Assembly: GCF_016907365.1 (NCBI RefSeq)
Contig: NZ_JAFBBV010000001.1
Span: forward strand, 2,604,001-2,668,000
Reading direction: 5' to 3'
DNA length: 64,000 bases
Source of the DNA: Oerskovia paurometabola
Lineage (GTDB): Bacteria; Actinomycetota; Actinomycetes; Actinomycetales; Cellulomonadaceae
A program made the translations under genes and the position numbers. Below the pieces are notes generated by a model. It searched no databases and had not been told where the DNA came from. It saw nothing but the letters and a program-made list of their open reading frames with translations. Positions 34,329-41,869 of the stretch are shown piece after piece (within the stretch, counting starts at the first letter, position 1; each line of letters begins with the position of its first letter).

Positions 34329-36053
34329 ATGCCCATCCTCGCCACACAGCTCCGCTCCGACGCCGACGTGATCGCCCTGCGCCGCGCCGGCCGTGAGATC
34401 TGCCGCCAGCTCGGGCTGGACGTCCAGGACCAGGTCCGCGTCGCGACCGCGTTGTCGGAGATGGGCAGAGCGGCCGTCGCCACCGGGACCGCCGACGTCG
34501 TCATCGCCGTCGTCCCGGGCACCCCCCAGGCGACCCTCCGCGCCGAGATCACCCCCGACGTCGCGTTCGTGCTCGACGGGGACTCGAGCGACGGGGGTGT
34601 CCCGGCGGCGCGACGGCTCGTCCGGGACCTCGAGATCGAACCGACCGGCACCCGGGTCGTCCTCACCAAGCTGCTGAGCGTCACGGCCCGGGTCGACGAG
34701 GCCTCGCTCGCCCGCGTCCGACGGTCCACCGCCGCAGCCCACGTCGCCGACGCGCTGGACGAGCTGCGCGTGCAGAACACGGAACTCGTGCGCACCCTCG
34801 ACGAGCTGACGCAGCAGAAGGAGTACCTCCGGCGCTTCAACGCGGAGCTCGAGGAGACGAACCGTGGGGTGCTCGCGATGTACGACCAGCTCTCGTCCGA
34901 GCTCGAGGAGACGAACACGGGGGTCGTCGCCCTCTACGCCGAGCTCGACGAGCGCGGTCGCGAGCTCGCGGCCGCGAACGAGGCGAAGACCCGCTTCCTG
35001 CGCAACGTGAGCCACGAGCTGCGCTCCCCGGTCAACTCGATCCTCGGGCTGACGTCGCTGCTCGCCGACTCCCACCTCGACGCGGACCAGGCCCAGCAGG
35101 CGACCTACCTGCGCGAGAGCGCCACGACGATGCTCCAGCTCGTCGACGAGCTGCTCGACCTCGCACGGGCCGAGGCCGGCCACGAGGACGTAGAGCCGGC
35201 GCCCGTCGACGTCGCCCAGCTGCTCGACGAGCTGCAGGGGACGACCCTGCCGCTCCTGCGGCCCGGGGTGACGCTCAGGACCTCCTCCCCGCCCGACCTC
35301 GTCCTGGTGACGGACCGGCGCCTCGCCGCGAGGGTACTGCGCAACCTCCTGGCGAACGCGGCGAAGTTCACGGACGAGGGGCACATCGAGTTCCGTGCGG
35401 AGAGGGAGGGAGACCTGGTGCGGTTCGACGTCCGTGACACGGGCCTCGGGATTCCCGAGGACCACGTCGAGTCGGTCTTCGAGGAGTTCGTCCAGGTGCC
35501 GAACCGTCTGCAGCCCTCGGTGCGCGGGACAGGTCTGGGGCTGCCGTACGCACGGCGGACCTCGGAGGCGCTCGGTGGGACTCTCGTCGCCTCGTCGCAG
35601 CCGGACGTCGGGAGCGTGTTCACGCTCCGCCTGCCCTCCCTCCCGTCCGAGGTGTCGTCCAGGCCGGCGCGCACCGAGGTCGTCCCCCAGGGCGGCGACC
35701 TCGGGCACGTGCTCGTCGTGGACGACGACCGGGCGTTCGCTTCGGTCATCGTCGCGATGCTGCAGGGTCACGCCGCGCGCGTCAGCGTCGCGCACGACGC
35801 GTCGCACGCCCTGGCCCTGCTGCACGACGGCGCGGCGGACCTCGCGCTCCTGGACGTCCGGCTCCCCGGCACGGACGGGCCGACGCTCCGATCGAGGATC
35901 CGCGAGGCGCACCCGGCGACCGGGACCGTGCTCATGTCGAGCGCGTCCCTGCCCGTGCGGGACGACCTCGACGGCGTCCTCTTCCTCCCCAAGGCGGGAA
36001 TCTCCCGTGACACCCTCGTCGCGACGTTGCGGCGGGCCAAGGAGGCCCGGTGA
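34329..36053 (+). CDS. Hybrid histidine kinase with degenerate anti-sigma-like N-terminus and C-terminal receiver
   Basis: This 574-aa protein begins with about 120 residues resembling RsbT/RsbW ATPases (DADVIALRRAGREICRQLGL, VATALSEMGRAAVATG) but lacking the ATP lid glycines, so it is probably a non-catalytic interaction domain. A coiled coil follows with two LEETNxGVxALY-type repeats (residues 174-208). HisKA carries His229 in FLRNVSHELRSPVNS; HATPase_c has NLLANAAKFTDEG and DTGLGIP; the C-terminal receiver has phospho-acceptor Asp509 in LALLDVRLPG. It is probably cytosolic, with no TM segment. It lies between the phosphatase fusion and the RsbU-like gene and likely tunes the stressosome output. 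Confidence 0.85.
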   Translation: MPILATQLRSDADVIALRRAGREICRQLGLDVQDQVRVATALSEMGRAAVATGTADVVIAVVPGTPQATLRAEITPDVAFVLDGDSSDGGVPAARRLVRDLEIEPTGTRVVLTKLLSVTARVDEASLARVRRSTAAAHVADALDELRVQNTELVRTLDELTQQKEYLRRFNAELEETNRGVLAMYDQLSSELEETNTGVVALYAELDERGRELAAANEAKTRFLRNVSHELRSPVNSILGLTSLLADSHLDADQAQQATYLRESATTMLQLVDELLDLARAEAGHEDVEPAPVDVAQLLDELQGTTLPLLRPGVTLRTSSPPDLVLVTDRRLAARVLRNLLANAAKFTDEGHIEFRAEREGDLVRFDVRDTGLGIPEDHVESVFEEFVQVPNRLQPSVRGTGLGLPYARRTSEALGGTLVASSQPDVGSVFTLRLPSLPSEVSSRPARTEVVPQGGDLGHVLVVDDDRAFASVIVAMLQGHAARVSVAHDASHALALLHDGAADLALLDVRLPGTDGPTLRSRIREAHPATGTVLMSSASLPVRDDLDGVLFLPKAGISRDTLVATLRRAKEAR

Positions 36054-37654
36054 CCTCGCCCCACACCGTGCTCGTGGTCGACGACACCGCAGCGCACCGG
36101 TACATCATGTCGAGCTGGCTCCGTCGTGCGGGCTTCGAGGTGATCGAGGCGGCGACCGGCGCCGAGGCCCTCGTCCGCACGAACCCGCACATCGACACGA
36201 TGGTGCTCGACGTCAACCTGCCGGACATCCACGGCGGCGAGGTCTGCCGGAGGCTCAAGGCCGACCCCTCGACCGCCCACATCCCCGTCCTGCACGTGTC
36301 CGCGACCGCCGTCGACGCCGCCTCCCGGACCGCCGGTCTGGAAGGCGGCGCGGACGCGTACCTGCCCGAGCCGCTCGACCGGGACGAGTTCCTCGCGACC
36401 ATCAGCGCACTGTGCCGACGCCACGACGCCCAGCGGGGCGCGGGGCGCACGGCTCGCCGTCTCGAAGCGCTGACCAACGCCCTGGTCCCCCTGCACGAGG
36501 CCCGCTCGTACGAGGCCGTCGTGGACCACACCGCGCGCGGCGCCTGCGCCGTCCTCGGCCGGGCCGTGGTCGCGATGGTGGTCGCCGACGCCGGCCTCGT
36601 GCTGCGCTCGGTCTGCGTGACGGAGAGTTCCGCACTCGTCCGTGGCCGCGGGCCGTCGGCAGTCCTCGCCCCCGGCGACGTCAACCCGGCCATGTTCGGC
36701 GCAGACGAGGTCCCGGCACCCTGGCGCCCCCTGCTCCACGAGGCCGGCATCGGACCGTCGCAGTGGTGGACCATGTGGCTCGTCGACAGCAGCGGCGCTC
36801 TCGTCGGCGGCCTAGGGGTCCAGGTCAAGGACGGGGACAAGAGCCTCACGGACGAGGAGCAGGCGGCCGTCGGACGCTTCGCCGAGGCCGCGACCGTCGC
36901 GCTCACGAACCTGCGGACGTTCGCGGAGGAGCAGCGCATCGCGCTCGCCCTCCAGCGCGCTCTCCTGCCGTCGAGCCTGCAGGTGAGCGGTGGCCTCGAG
37001 GTCGCCGCGCGGTACGAGGCCTCCGACGCGCGCCTCGACGTGGGCGGGGACTTCTACGACGCGTTCGACCTCCCGGACGGCAGGGTCGCGGTCGTGATCG
37101 GTGACGTCCAGGGACACTCGCTCCGCGCCGCCACGGTGATGGCAGAGGTGCGTGTCACGCTCCGCGCCTACCTCCGAGAGGGCCACGACGCCCGGCACGC
37201 GCTGAACCTCCTGAACGACGCGCTGCGCAGCGACCACCCCGAGTACGCGACCGTGTGCGTCTGCGTGCTCGACCCCCGGACGGGCGCGGTGGAGATCACC
37301 GACGCCGGCCACCTGCCCGCTCTCGTCGTCCGTGCGGACGGCACGGTGCTCCAGGTGAAGGAAGGCTCGCGCCTCCTCGGCCTGCCGAACCCGGACGGCC
37401 GGCCCGTGCACCAGGACGTGCTGCAGCACGGCGACCTGCTCGTGCTCGTGACGGACGGACTCGTGGAGCGCCGGGGGGCCTTCCTCCCCGACGCCCTCGA
37501 CCGGCTGGCCCTCCTAGCCGCAGAGAACGCCGGGGTCGACCCGGCGACGATGTGCGAACGTCTCGTCTCCGCCTTCGACGACGCGGGCCGCGAGGACGAC
37601 GTCGCGGTCGTCGCGGTCGGTCGTCACGCGGTGCCGCAGGGGCCGACCATCTAG
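36050..37654 (+). CDS. RsbU-like phosphatase with REC and GAF domains
   Basis: This 534-aa protein has an N-terminal receiver (VLVVDDTAAHRYIM, Asp54 in MVLDVNLPDI), a GAF-like middle (about 135-300) and a C-terminal PP2C/SpoIIE domain with LDVGGDFYDAFDLPDG, VIGDVQGHSLRAA and LVTDGLVERRGAF. The receiver has Glu where the conserved Lys is usual (YLPEPLDRDEF), which is common in this phosphatase group. It would dephosphorylate a STAS anti-anti-sigma factor, releasing a sigma factor, but neither partner is encoded nearby. The GTG overlaps the kinase stop. It is the last gene of the operon. Confidence 0.9.
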   Translation: MTSPHTVLVVDDTAAHRYIMSSWLRRAGFEVIEAATGAEALVRTNPHIDTMVLDVNLPDIHGGEVCRRLKADPSTAHIPVLHVSATAVDAASRTAGLEGGADAYLPEPLDRDEFLATISALCRRHDAQRGAGRTARRLEALTNALVPLHEARSYEAVVDHTARGACAVLGRAVVAMVVADAGLVLRSVCVTESSALVRGRGPSAVLAPGDVNPAMFGADEVPAPWRPLLHEAGIGPSQWWTMWLVDSSGALVGGLGVQVKDGDKSLTDEEQAAVGRFAEAATVALTNLRTFAEEQRIALALQRALLPSSLQVSGGLEVAARYEASDARLDVGGDFYDAFDLPDGRVAVVIGDVQGHSLRAATVMAEVRVTLRAYLREGHDARHALNLLNDALRSDHPEYATVCVCVLDPRTGAVEITDAGHLPALVVRADGTVLQVKEGSRLLGLPNPDGRPVHQDVLQHGDLLVLVTDGLVERRGAFLPDALDRLALLAAENAGVDPATMCERLVSAFDDAGREDDVAVVAVGRHAVPQGPTI

Positions 37655-37693
37655 TCGGACGCTGCGAGCACCGCCGACGGGACGCGCGTCCGA
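37655..37693. terminator. Terminator between convergent rsb and asp23 operons
   Basis: Arms TCGGACGC and GCGTCCGA lie right after the stop codon at 37654 and before the convergent end of the AmaP gene. Confidence 0.45.
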
Positions 37694-37735
37694 CCGTCCC
37701 TCCGGCCCGGTCGCTCCTCGCGCGGGTCCTGGCCG

Positions 37736-38323
37736 CTACTCGACACGGGGCCCTGCGTCGGAGCGGCGACTGGTCCTCATCCTGACGGTCGTGCGGGAGC
37801 GGAGCCTGTCGTCGGGGAGCACCGTCGCCGCGTCGGCGACGAGGTCGTCGAGGTGGGTGGCGAGGCGGGGCAGGTCGGTGGCTGGGTCGACCTTCACGAG
37901 GAGACTGAGGACGAGCTCGGGGCCCTCGTCGCGCAGTGTGGCGGTCGCCTTGCGGACGCCGGGGATCTGCTGGGCCGCACGAGCCGTCGCCTCCGCGACG
38001 GCGCCCCGGTCGATCCGCAGGCGCTCCGTGCGGGTGGAGCCCGGCAGGTCCTGTTCGGGGACGGCCCGGGACGGCAGGTGCGCGAGCATCCACCACACCG
38101 CAACGATCGCGAGGAGGACGGCGACGGCTCCCGTGACGTAGGGCCACCACGTCTGGGCCGTGGCGTCGGTCGCGGCGGACGTGTCGAGCGAGGAGGGGAC
38201 GCCCTCGACGTACTGCGCCAGGGTGCCGGTGGTCCACAGCAGCGCAGTGGCACCCGCGACGATCAGCACGAGCCCGGCCAGCGCGAGGAGCACGCGATCG
38301 AGCCTCAGGACGGCGCGGTTCAT
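37736..38323 (-). CDS. amaP: AmaP-like alkaline shock membrane anchor protein
   Basis: This 195-aa protein has two TM helices (LLALAGLVLIVAGATALLWT and TGAVAVLLAIVAVWWML) and a C-terminal cytoplasmic domain with IDRGAVAEATARAAQQIPGV and LVLSLLVKVDPATDLP. This is the layout of AmaP, which anchors Asp23 to the membrane in Staphylococcus. It is the last gene of the Asp23 operon and its ATG overlaps the preceding stop as ATGA. The role is inferred from family and operon. ATG 38323 is chosen over the open frame upstream. Confidence 0.82.
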   Translation of the reverse strand: MNRAVLRLDRVLLALAGLVLIVAGATALLWTTGTLAQYVEGVPSSLDTSAATDATAQTWWPYVTGAVAVLLAIVAVWWMLAHLPSRAVPEQDLPGSTRTERLRIDRGAVAEATARAAQQIPGVRKATATLRDEGPELVLSLLVKVDPATDLPRLATHLDDLVADAATVLPDDRLRSRTTVRMRTSRRSDAGPRVE

Positions 38324-38880
38324 GGTCGCTGCCCCTCCCCGGCCCGCACGCTCAGGCGTGGTGGGCTGTCGAGGGCCGAGAGCTGGTGGGCGACCTCGGC
38401 GTCGACGTCGGTCAGGATGTCGGGCGAGCCCGTCGTGCGGACGGTCACGCGCACGGCGCGCCGCGACACCGCGGTGCTGGAGTCGAGCACACCGGGCACG
38501 TCTCGTGCGGTCGCGTTCACCCAGCGCGCGATGTCGGCCGAGCGCAGGTGGACACCGCTGGCCGCCGCGACGCGCTGGGTGGTGCGGGGACGGGGGCGGA
38601 CGGCCTGCCAGAGCAACCAGAGCCCGACCAGGGCGACGATCGCCCCGGCCACGCCGACCCACGTCTCGGGTTCGAGTCCGTCCAGGGCGTCCGCGAGCGA
38701 CAGGAACCAGCTCGTGCCCTGCCCGCGCACGGCCACGACTGCGGACTGCCCGGCCAGGACCGCGACGACCAGCAGCAGGATCGCCAGGACGAAGGCCCAG
38801 GACGTCAGGACGAGGCCGGCCCGCGGCGACCTCGCCGGGGCAGGGACGGTCCGCGCGGAGGGGACGATGGGTGTGCTCAT
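38320..38880 (-). CDS. DUF6286 family membrane protein
   Basis: This 186-aa protein has two TM segments (LTSWAFVLAILLLVVAVLAG and WVGVAGAIVALVGLWLLWQA) and a cytoplasmic domain with VHLRSADIARWVNATARDV and AVRVTVRTTGSPDILTD. It matches DUF6286, an actinobacterial family regularly linked with Asp23 and AmaP genes. It probably forms a membrane platform with AmaP. ATGA overlaps join it to genes on both sides. No specific reaction is known. Confidence 0.8.
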   Translation of the reverse strand: MSTPIVPSARTVPAPARSPRAGLVLTSWAFVLAILLLVVAVLAGQSAVVAVRGQGTSWFLSLADALDGLEPETWVGVAGAIVALVGLWLLWQAVRPRPRTTQRVAAASGVHLRSADIARWVNATARDVPGVLDSSTAVSRRAVRVTVRTTGSPDILTDVDAEVAHQLSALDSPPRLSVRAGEGQRP

Positions 38881-39326
38881 AGGACTCGTCGCTCCTTGGT
38901 CGTACCGGTGGCACCGAGGACGTCGGACGGGTCCACGATGCGCGTGACGGTGGTGCGGATCTCGTCGACGTGCACCCCCGCGAGGTCCCGGAGCCGTTCG
39001 GTCACGGCCTCGCAGACCTGATGGGCGACCCCCGCGGCCGGGTACGGCCACACGATCGCGATCTCGAGCCGGACCCGGGCACGGTCCCCCGCGCGGGAAC
39101 AGGTGATGTGCGGGTACGTCCGGCCGAGGGCTCGCCCCACGGTCCCGGCGGTGGCCCCGACGGGCGCGACCCCGGGGACGCCGAGCACGGCGGCACGGGC
39201 GACCTTCTCCACGACCCGGTCTGCGACGCGCAGCGCGCCCCGCTCCTGAGCGTCGACCGTCTCGTCCGAGGAGGCCGCCTCCCAGCCCTGTGAGGGCAGC
39301 GGCTGGGTGAACGACGTGTCAGACAT
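38877..39326 (-). CDS. Asp23/Gls24 family envelope stress protein
   Basis: This 149-aa protein contains the Asp23 core (RVADRVVEKVARAAVLGVPG, RVRLEIAIVWPYPAAGVAHQ, VHVDEIRTTVTRIV). It has no membrane segment. Asp23 proteins coat the inner membrane surface under alkaline or envelope stress. Its start overlaps the upstream DUF2273 gene by eight bases. It is one of three Asp23-like proteins on this strand and a more divergent fourth is at 41282. Confidence 0.88.
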   Translation of the reverse strand: MSDTSFTQPLPSQGWEAASSDETVDAQERGALRVADRVVEKVARAAVLGVPGVAPVGATAGTVGRALGRTYPHITCSRAGDRARVRLEIAIVWPYPAAGVAHQVCEAVTERLRDLAGVHVDEIRTTVTRIVDPSDVLGATGTTKERRVL

Positions 39327-39498
39327 GGCGACGGCTGCGGAAGGCAGCGCCGAGGTCGATGCGCCCTTCGATCTGGGCTCCTACGACCCATCCGACCCCG
39401 CCGAGGACCGCCGCGAGGACGAACCCCCAGAACCCTCCGAGGATCGCGGCGAGGGCCAGCAGTATGCCGGTCAGCAGACCGATCGTTGACACAGACAT
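39319..39498 (-). CDS. DUF2273 small membrane protein (59 aa)
   Basis: Reading the minus strand from an ATG at 39498 gives MSVSTIGLLTGILLALAAIL, then a second hydrophobic segment (FWGFVLAAVLGGVGWVVGA) and the end IEGRIDLGAAFRSRRHV. Two TM helices in 59 residues and the position between Asp23 genes fit DUF2273. AAGGAG lies five bases before the ATG. It overlaps the next gene (ATGTCTGA) by eight bases. It is short enough to be missed by length-filtered gene prediction. Confidence 0.85.
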   Translation of the reverse strand: MSVSTIGLLTGILLALAAILGGFWGFVLAAVLGGVGWVVGAQIEGRIDLGAAFRSRRHV

Positions 39499-39521
39499 GT
39501 GCTCTCCTTGGACGTGTCCGC

Positions 39522-39995
39522 TCAGAGCGCGGACGATGATGAGGGCGGGGACTCGACGTCCTCGACGTACACGCGTACCGGCCCGGGGGCCAGCGCACGC
39601 ACGGACTCGTGGACATCACGAGCGACCGCGGGGATCGGGCGGTCCGTCGAGACGACCAGGTGGACCTCGGTCTCCTCGGGACGGAGCCGGACACCGGTGA
39701 CGGCACGACCGGGAAGGTACGTGGCGACCTCGCCGAAGACCCCGGCGTGCAGTCGCACGACCCCTGGGACGGCGAGCACGGCGGCGACGATCCTCTCGGC
39801 CGTCTCGCCCTGGGCGACGTCGTCGGGCAGGGGCGGCGGGAAGCGGCCGGAGGGAGGGCGTAGGGGCTCGCCGAGCCCTGTCCCCGGATGCGCGTGCTCG
39901 AACGCCTCGGCGACGTCCAAGGGGGTGGGTGTCTCCGTCTCCTGGCCCTCCCCCGAGGAACCACGTGCTGAGGCGGGAGGTGGCGACGAGGTCAT
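39522..39995 (-). CDS. Asp23-like protein with disordered N-terminus
   Basis: This 157-aa protein has a Pro/Ser/Glu-rich N-terminus of about 55 residues, then an Asp23-like half (AERIVAAVLAVPGVVRLHAG, VRLRPEETEVHLVVS, ARDVHESVRALAPGPVRVYV). The match to Asp23 is partial, and it may be a diverged member found only in actinobacterial clusters. It overlaps the upstream Asp23 gene by ATGA and precedes the DUF2273 gene by 23 bases. Function is inferred from context only. Confidence 0.75.
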   Translation of the reverse strand: MTSSPPPASARGSSGEGQETETPTPLDVAEAFEHAHPGTGLGEPLRPPSGRFPPPLPDDVAQGETAERIVAAVLAVPGVVRLHAGVFGEVATYLPGRAVTGVRLRPEETEVHLVVSTDRPIPAVARDVHESVRALAPGPVRVYVEDVESPPSSSSAL

Positions 39996-40552
39996 CGGAC
40001 CCGCCCGCCACCGTCCTCGCCCTCACCGCTGTCGGAGGACTGCTCACGCTGGCTGCGCCGGTCGGAGCTCGAGTCGGCGTCGTCCCCGGGCAGGTGGACG
40101 TCGTTGACGTCGATGTTGACCTCGGTCACCTCGAGCCCGGTCATACGCTCGATGGAGGTGATCACGCTCCGACGGACCGCCTGGGCGAGGTCGGCGATCG
40201 ACACGCCGTAGTCCGCGACGAGATCCAGGTCGACGGCGGCCTGGCGCTCCCCGACCTCGACGTGGACGCCCGACGTGGTGTCGCTCCCGCTGCCCGGGAT
40301 GTACTCGCGGATCGCGCCGAACGCCCTGGCCGCTCCTCCCCCGACGGCGTAGACCCCTTGGACGTTGCGGGTCGCGATGCCCGCGATCTTGGCGACGACC
40401 TGGTCCGCGATGGTCGTGCTGCCGTGCTCGGAGGCGAGCGCGGAGGGGCGGTCGACCGTCCCGCGCGCAGGTCCGGCCTGCCCGGCGGCGCCGGGACGTG
40501 CAGCCGTGCCGGGTGCCGTGGCTCCCGTGGTGGGTGTGCTCTGCTCGCTCAT
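39992..40552 (-). CDS. Asp23/Gls24 family protein, first gene of the operon
   Basis: This 186-aa protein contains TTIADQVVAKIAGIATRNVQ, GVYAVGGGAARAFGAIRE, VEVGERQAAVDLDLVADYGV and MTGLEVTEVNIDVNDVHLP, the full Asp23 core. N- and C-termini are low-complexity and charged. It is the best-conserved Asp23 protein here. GAGGAG lies six bases before the ATG. The 85-nt leader carries a perfect 8-base hairpin. The control region to the divergent sigma gene holds a CRP-like site. Confidence 0.9.
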   Translation of the reverse strand: MSEQSTPTTGATAPGTAARPGAAGQAGPARGTVDRPSALASEHGSTTIADQVVAKIAGIATRNVQGVYAVGGGAARAFGAIREYIPGSGSDTTSGVHVEVGERQAAVDLDLVADYGVSIADLAQAVRRSVITSIERMTGLEVTEVNIDVNDVHLPGDDADSSSDRRSQREQSSDSGEGEDGGGRVR

Positions 40553-40576
40553 CGTTCGCTCCTCGTGCTCGGGGCG

Positions 40577-40600
40577 ACCGCCCTGACGGTCGGGCGGTCT
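40577..40600 (-). promoter_or_regulatory. Hairpin in the leader of the Asp23 operon
   Basis: Arms GACCGCCC and GGGCGGTC with an eight-base loop lie 25 bases before the first ATG, upstream of the ribosome binding site. It may affect mRNA stability or attenuation. Confidence 0.4.
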
Positions 40601-40644
40601 GCGACGTTCTCCAGTGAGTGCCGCCCCGTCGCCGGAACGTCACG

Positions 40645-40674
40645 ACTACAAAGTGTGATCTAGGTCACATTCAA
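40645..40674 (-). promoter_or_regulatory. Possible promoter of the Asp23 operon
   Basis: On the minus strand TTGAAT (40674-40669) and TGTAGT (40650-40645) are separated by 18 bases. The CRP-like site lies in that spacer, so a bound regulator would block this promoter. Confidence 0.35.
40654..40669. promoter_or_regulatory. CRP/FNR-type operator TGTGA-N6-TCACA
   Basis: TGTGATCTAGGTCACA has both half-sites perfect. It is centred about 57 bases before the predicted start of the ECF sigma transcript, close to a class I activator position, and inside the putative Asp23 promoter. A Crp/GlxR-like cAMP-dependent regulator is the best candidate. Confidence 0.65.
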
Positions 40675-40705
40675 CCCTGCCCATGGCGAGCCGTCCACCG
40701 GGAGC

Positions 40706-40711
40706 TATCGT
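40706..40711 (+). promoter_or_regulatory. -10 hexamer TATCGT of ECF sigma gene
   Basis: TATCGT ends 7 nt before the ATG at 40719. No good -35 is seen, consistent with dependence on an activator. Confidence 0.45.
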
Positions 40712-40718
40712 CGAACGG

Positions 40719-41285
40719 ATGGAAGCCGTCGGTGCTGGTGGCGACGCGGGGGCGGTCTCGGACCTGCTGCTCGCGCGCCGCGCTGCCCTGGGAGATCGCG
40801 AGGCGTTCACGGCCCTCGTCGACCGGCACGGCCCGGCGATGTACCGGTACGTCCTGCGCATGGTCCACGATCCGGAGGTCGCGGCCGACTGCCTGCAGGA
40901 CACCCTGGTCGCGGCATGGACGGGGTTCCCCGGCTTCCGCGGAGAGTCCGCACCCCGTACCTGGCTCTTCGGGATCGCGACCCGGCAGGCGTACCGCCAT
41001 CGAGGTCGCGCCGCCGGCCGCCCCGTCCCCCTGCCGGACGAGCTCGTCGAGTCCGCCTCCCGCCGACCCGACCAGGGCGCGCTCGACGCTGCACTCGTCG
41101 AAGCCCTCGACATCGCCCTCCTCGCTCTGCCACCGTTGCAGAGGTCGTGCTGGTTGCTGCGCGAGGTCGAAGGACTGCACTACGCCGAGATCGCCGACAT
41201 CCTCGGCACGACGCACGACGCCGTCCGCGGGATGCTCCACCGGGCCCGCGCGACACTGGCCGAGCGGATGAAGGGATGGCGATGA
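40719..41285 (+). CDS. ECF-type RNA polymerase sigma factor
   Basis: Region 2 is seen in LVDRHGPAMYRYVLRMVHDP and DCLQDTLVAAWTGFPGFRGE, and region 4 in LPPLQRSCWLLREVEGLHYA and EIADILGTTHDAVRGMLHRA. The length of 188 aa is typical. I chose ATG 40719 because a -10 hexamer lies just upstream; ATG 40683 would give 12 more residues. No anti-sigma factor follows; instead an Asp23-like gene overlaps its stop by ATGA. It is divergent from the Asp23 operon and probably controls envelope stress genes. Confidence 0.88.
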   Translation: MEAVGAGGDAGAVSDLLLARRAALGDREAFTALVDRHGPAMYRYVLRMVHDPEVAADCLQDTLVAAWTGFPGFRGESAPRTWLFGIATRQAYRHRGRAAGRPVPLPDELVESASRRPDQGALDAALVEALDIALLALPPLQRSCWLLREVEGLHYAEIADILGTTHDAVRGMLHRARATLAERMKGWR

Positions 41286-41743
41286 ACGACGACGCAGTCC
41301 TCGAGCGCGCCACCCAGGCGCTGCGCCGCCACACCGACCAGGGGTGGACCCTGGTCCGTGAGAACGCGCTGCTCAAGGCCCTCTCGGCGTTCCGCCCCTC
41401 GGCCCCGGTCCGTGGTCGCACCGCCTCGCCCTCCGGCGTCGTCGAGTACTTCGTCGCGTCCGACGTCCTCGTCGCGACCCTCCGCGAGGCCGTCGGCGCC
41501 GTACCGGGCGCCGCTCCCCTCACGATCACCTGCTCGACCGACGACCAGGACCGGCTCGTGACCGTCACGATCGAGATCCTCGCAGCGTTCGACGAACCTC
41601 TCCTGCCCCTCGCCTCGACCGTCCGTCGGGCCACCTCGGCGCAGCTTGCCTCCGTCCTCGGTGACCTCGCGCCCCCGGTCGACGCCGTCGACGTCGACGT
41701 CGCGATCACCGACGTCGCGGGCACCCGGCAGGACCTCTGCTAG
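41282..41743 (+). CDS. Asp23-like protein coupled to ECF sigma factor
   Basis: This 153-aa protein contains VVEYFVASDVLVATLREAVG, LVTVTIEILAAFDEPLLPLA and DAVDVDVAITDVAG, which loosely follow the Asp23 pattern (strand, helix, strand). It has no TM segment and no zinc-binding HxxxCxxC, so it is not a classical anti-sigma factor. Translational coupling to the sigma gene makes it a candidate partner or regulator of the sigma factor. The family assignment is tentative. Confidence 0.65.
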   Translation: MNDDAVLERATQALRRHTDQGWTLVRENALLKALSAFRPSAPVRGRTASPSGVVEYFVASDVLVATLREAVGAVPGAAPLTITCSTDDQDRLVTVTIEILAAFDEPLLPLASTVRRATSAQLASVLGDLAPPVDAVDVDVAITDVAGTRQDLC

Positions 41744-41869
41744 CCCGACCCTGTCCTGGCGTCGCAGACCGAGGTGACCGTCCTCACGCCGCACGAGGTG
41801 TCGGCGGCGTGCGAGGGGTCTGGAGCGCGCCTAGTCTGCGGGAACCCCCGGTAGACCACAGGAGCAGTC

